From SAR324 cluster bacterium (GTDB taxonomy: Bacteria; SAR324; XYD2-FULL-50-16; HCM1), in contig PUHO01000021.1 in NCBI GenBank assembly GCA_002995645.1, positions 1-14,477 on the forward strand: a stretch of 14,477 nt of DNA. Reading direction: 5' to 3'. Under the pieces are notes generated by a model. The model was not told the DNA's origin. It saw nothing but the letters and a program-made list of their open reading frames with translations, and searched no databases. Made by a program: the position numbers and the translations under genes. Positions 11,963 through 14,477 of this stretch are shown piece after piece. The first letter of the stretch is position 1, and the number at the start of each line of letters is the position of its first letter.

Positions 11963-12487
11963 ATGTCCGATTATGCAACAACAACAGCAGCAGTAGCTAA
12001 TTTTTTTATTGATAGAAAAGATTGTTATGTTGATAATTTAAAATTACAAAAATTAGTTTATATTTCTTTTGGTTGGTATAGTGCTCATTTTGAGAATTTA
12101 TTATTTGCAGATAGAATAGAAGCATGGAAACACGGACCGGTAATCCCTTCTTTATATCATCAGTTTAAAGTACTAGGATCAAAGCGTATACAAGATCCGG
12201 CAATTATCACGAAAGATAATGTAGATGAAGATTTAATAACCATAGAAACACCAAGATTAGACGCTAAAAAAGATAGATATACGCTAGAATTGCTTGAGGC
12301 GGTATACTCAATATATAGCGAAGCTACCGGCTGGGGACTTAGAAACGCTACGCATAAAGAAGGCACACCTTGGAGTCAAGTATATAAGGATCATAACTTG
12401 TATGAAGAAATACCTACTGATACGATTCGTAGATATTATGAAGGATTAAGAAATTCACTAGAAGAATCACAATCTAAAGTAAGTTAA
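11963..12487 (+). CDS. Panacea-domain (DUF4065, SocA-like) protein, putative antitoxin
   Basis: The product is 174 residues. The Panacea hallmarks are clear: LKLQKLVYISFGWYSAH (26-42), the LFADRIEAWKHGPVIPSLYH block (47-66) and a C-terminal ATHKEGTPWSQVY (129-141). Length matches stand-alone members. Such proteins include SocA, a proteolysis adaptor and antitoxin to the SocB toxin, and many have been shown to neutralise unrelated toxins encoded next to them. There is no extra DNA-binding domain. GAGGTAAT places the start. The next gene begins 2 bp after the stop codon, so the two are an operon with likely translational coupling. The upstream leader is AT-rich with an inverted repeat at 11831-11856. 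Confidence 0.88.
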   Translation: MSDYATTTAAVANFFIDRKDCYVDNLKLQKLVYISFGWYSAHFENLLFADRIEAWKHGPVIPSLYHQFKVLGSKRIQDPAIITKDNVDEDLITIETPRLDAKKDRYTLELLEAVYSIYSEATGWGLRNATHKEGTPWSQVYKDHNLYEEIPTDTIRRYYEGLRNSLEESQSKVS

Positions 12488-12489
12488 TT

Positions 12490-12930
12490 ATGCCGATACA
12501 ACAACCTAAAACGCCGATAGCCGTTCAAGACGGTGAGGCAAAGAATCAACCTAGCTCTAAAGATCAGGAAAATGAAGGGCAAATTTTACAAGGTTTTAGA
12601 GGTGCTATTGATGATTTAAAAGCAGATGTTAAGACACTACAAAAATCAAGAGTAGAGTGGCAACATTGGGTTATTGGTTTGTTTGTGTCTGCTGTGTTCG
12701 TAACTATATTTGGTCCCATAGGTGCTTATTATCTAACAATTGAGAGAGATATAACAAAAATAGCCACACGTAATGAACAACAACTTAAAGATGAACAAAA
12801 TAAGCTAACTACGTTGCAACAAGAATTAAGGCAAACAGAAAGGCAAATAGAAGCAAACCATAATTATATTGAACAACAAAAAGGTATTTTACAGTATCAA
12901 AACCAAGTTGCTAAGAAGCATAAAAAATAA
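12490..12930 (+). CDS. Small membrane coiled-coil protein, putative partner of the Panacea protein
   Basis: The product is 146 residues with a polar, disordered N-terminus (1-30), a short amphipathic helix (34-55), one membrane helix WVIGLFVSAVFVTIFGPIGA (60-79), then a Gln/Glu/Lys-rich coiled coil (about 86-138). Position 2 bp behind a Panacea gene makes it the candidate toxin of the pair. Published Panacea partners include small membrane-active proteins, but I know no named family with this shape. The ATG lacks a strong ribosome site, consistent with coupling to the upstream stop codon. A paralog follows at 13063. The tail of the gene is partly duplicated downstream. Confidence 0.75.
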   Translation: MPIQQPKTPIAVQDGEAKNQPSSKDQENEGQILQGFRGAIDDLKADVKTLQKSRVEWQHWVIGLFVSAVFVTIFGPIGAYYLTIERDITKIATRNEQQLKDEQNKLTTLQQELRQTERQIEANHNYIEQQKGILQYQNQVAKKHKK

Positions 12931-12969
12931 GTAGTAATGTTGCTAGGAAGCATAAAAATAAGTAACAGT
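12907..12969 (+). repeat. 32-bp tandem duplication across the 3' end of the membrane-protein gene
   Basis: GTTGCTAAGAAGCATAAAAA and flanks (12907-12938) recur at 12939-12969 with small changes. The first copy contains the stop codon and the second lies outside the gene. Confidence 0.75.
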
Positions 12970-13062
12970 AAAAGCATTAATAGTAGACTTGGGGCGATTT
13001 GTTATAAAGAAAAAACAACAGGTAATCACTTATAAAAAGTATTACATTAATTTCAAAGAACA

Positions 13063-13737
13063 ATGAGTAAATCAGTTTTCACAGAACAAGAAAAAATAGA
13101 AGAACAGACGTATAAACAAGAAAGTACACTCTTTGTTGAAGAAATAAAAAGCTTGAAAGAGAAACTTCAGGATTTAGACACAAAAAATAGAGATTTAGAA
13201 CAGAAAATTAGGCACATGGAAGCTTCCCAAACAACGTGGAAGCATTGGCTTATTGGGTTGTTTCTGTCTATTGTGTTAATAGCGGTATTCGGTCCGGTAA
13301 GCGGTTATTATTTAACAACCGGATCGGGATTAGCAAAAGCGGTTACACGTAACGAACAACAACTTCAAGATGAAAAAGATAATCTAGGGAACTTGAAAGA
13401 AGAAGTGACAAGGCAATTAACAGAAACGCAAAAGCAAATAGTAGAAAACCATAATTATATAGAGCAACAAAAAGGAATTTCACAGCAACGACAACATGTT
13501 GCAAGTACGCGCGTTAATCCTAGTACTTTTAATAGAACGCCTAAACAACAGGGGATATTATATAAAAATAAGGCGACAAGTTCTTTTAATGCAACGCCGA
13601 ATCAGCAACAAGGCATATTATATAACAAGGGCATAGGTTCTTTTAATACAGGACTTAAGCAACAACAGCAACAACAAGTTATCCCTTTAATCCCTAGGGC
13701 AAACGGTGGCAAACTGTTGCTCATTCCTATAAAGTAG
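13063..13737 (+). CDS. Paralogous membrane coiled-coil protein with Gln-rich repeat tail
   Basis: The product is 224 residues. Residues 12-55 are coiled coil, 61-84 are a membrane helix (HWLIGLFLSIVLIAVFGPVS), and 93-138 are a second coiled coil. TRNEQQLQDE and ENHNYIEQQKGI match the 146-residue neighbour almost exactly (TRNEQQLKDE, ANHNYIEQQKGI). It differs by a tail of imperfect repeats (STFNRTPKQQGILYKNK, SSFNATPNQQQGILYNK), a Q6 run and a basic/hydrophobic end. The start is an ATG after only a weak AAAGAA. The gap to the previous gene is 132 bp with no terminator, so it may be the third gene of the Panacea operon, a duplicated and diversified partner. Confidence 0.72.
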   Translation: MSKSVFTEQEKIEEQTYKQESTLFVEEIKSLKEKLQDLDTKNRDLEQKIRHMEASQTTWKHWLIGLFLSIVLIAVFGPVSGYYLTTGSGLAKAVTRNEQQLQDEKDNLGNLKEEVTRQLTETQKQIVENHNYIEQQKGISQQRQHVASTRVNPSTFNRTPKQQGILYKNKATSSFNATPNQQQGILYNKGIGSFNTGLKQQQQQQVIPLIPRANGGKLLLIPIK

Positions 13738-13829
13738 AGGCAATCCGCTTTCTTATATTGTTGCTTATTTCGCCGCGCTTCACAAGCAATTAAAAACCAA
13801 AACCTAATCCTAAAATTAGTTGATATGCT

Positions 13830-14477
13830 TAACACCGTCCCGGCATAGTTGGAGTGCAAAAACGAGGTTCGCATTAACTTGTAGCTTGTAGCCTTTACCA
13901 CCGAACCGGCATAGTTGGAGTTCCTGCGTTCTGCAATGCTATTTGTTGGTAGACTTAACACCGTCCTGGCATAGTGCGAGTAAAAACGAGGTTCGCATTA
14001 ACTTGTAGCTTGTAGCCTTTACCACCGCCCCGCATAGTGCGAGTGCTTAAATTCTGCAATGCTATTTGTTGGTAGACTTAACACCGTCCCGGCATAGTGC
14101 GAGTGCCTGCGTTCTGCAATGCTGTTTGTTGCTAACCTTACCACCGTCCCGGTATAGTACGAGTGTTTACGTTCTGCAATGCTATTCATTGATAACCTTA
14201 CCACCGCACCGGCATAGTGCGAGTAAAAACGAGGTTCGCATTAACTTGTAGCTTGTAGCCTTTACCACCGCCCCGGCATAGTGCAAGTGCTTAAATTCTG
14301 CAATGCTGTTTGTTGATAATCTTAAAACCGCACCGGTATATTACGAGTGCCTGTGTTCTGCAATGCTGTTTGTTAGTAGACTTAAAACCGCACCGGTATA
14401 TTGCAAGTGCCTAAGTTCTGCAATGCTATTTGTTGGTAGACTTAACACCGTCCCGGCATAGTGCGAGTGCCTGCGTT
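13830..14477. repeat. 60-bp tandem-repeat array with two alternating core types, truncated by the window edge
   Basis: About 11 units share ACCACCG(C/T)CCCGGCATAGTGCGAGTG. The CCGG anchor falls at 13840, 13906, 13966, ~14029, 14089, 14149, 14209, 14273, 14333, 14393 and 14453. Most units carry core A (GTTCTGCAATGCTATTTGTT plus GGTAGACTTA) and are exactly 60 bp. Three carry core B (AACGAGGTTCGCATTAACTT plus GTAGCTTGTAGCC) and are 63-66 bp. Open frames on both strands are by-products of the 60-bp period and break at the core-B units. Cores recur, so this is not CRISPR. The stretch from 13738 to 13829 holds nothing I can name. Confidence 0.85.

Noticed and set aside
13602..14251. Repetitive proteins encoded in the 60-bp array (NSIAERRHSHYAGT-type repeats on minus, a plus-strand frame as well)
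   Set aside because: A 60-bp period keeps frames open by arithmetic. The core-B units (63-66 bp) break the frame, there are no ribosome sites, and both strands look equally open.
13830..14477. CRISPR array or integron attC array
   Set aside because: The segments between the constant parts are only two recurring cores, not unique spacers or cassettes. There is no cas gene, integrase or attC-type core-site pair.

Overview
The window is AT-rich bacterial DNA with sigma70-type promoters, Shine-Dalgarno sites and many intrinsic-terminator hairpins. An acylated lipoprotein, a YagU-family inner-membrane protein and the overall gene style suggest a Gram-negative, possibly host-associated bacterium. 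I could not fix the genus. There are no rRNA, tRNA, transposase, integrase or CRISPR signals. The window reads as an accessory region with few genes per kilobase, paralog pairs, gene remnants and several unrelated families of short repeats.

Region 1 (1-3036) holds a membrane-anchored hendecad coiled-coil protein (186-851), a lipoprotein with a coiled coil and a six-cysteine C-terminal module (1706-2584), and a recent tandem duplication of the 3' end of that lipoprotein gene (2660-3022). Both genes follow the same repeated module: a hairpin, a T-run, a conserved 'CATATCCAGAAA' stretch and a TTGACT promoter. That module recurs five times, and the space between the genes (852-1560) is an array of it plus 36-bp hairpin repeats. 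Region 2 (3037-4668, minus) is a solitary KAP-family P-loop NTPase.

Region 3 (4760-8360) holds two paralogous EamA-type transporters. Each is followed by a promoter-plus-hairpin repeat (four tandem 133-bp copies after the first gene, one copy after the second). Beyond each repeat lies, on the minus strand, a remnant of only the last ~25 codons of an MFS transporter. The same layout (plus-strand gene, hairpin, convergent MFS gene) survives intact further right, where two tiny ORFs (7838-8121) and three more hairpins face a complete MFS gene. Region 4 (8361-10732) is that MFS efflux gene with an adjacent HxlR regulator (minus) and a divergent YagU-family gene. A motif resembling TAGCAACCTAG recurs upstream of the first EamA gene, upstream of the MFS gene and in every 133-bp repeat, hinting at one shared regulator.

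Region 5 (10781-11829) is a DoxX-family membrane protein (minus) with an exactly duplicated consensus promoter. Region 6 (11963-13737) is a Panacea-domain (DUF4065/SocA-like) gene followed after 2 bp by a small protein with one membrane helix between two coiled coils, then a longer paralog of that protein with a Gln-rich repeat tail. This looks like a Panacea toxin-antitoxin-type operon and is the best candidate for an undescribed system here. Region 7 (13830-14477) is a 60-bp tandem-repeat array with two alternating core types that runs off the end of the window.
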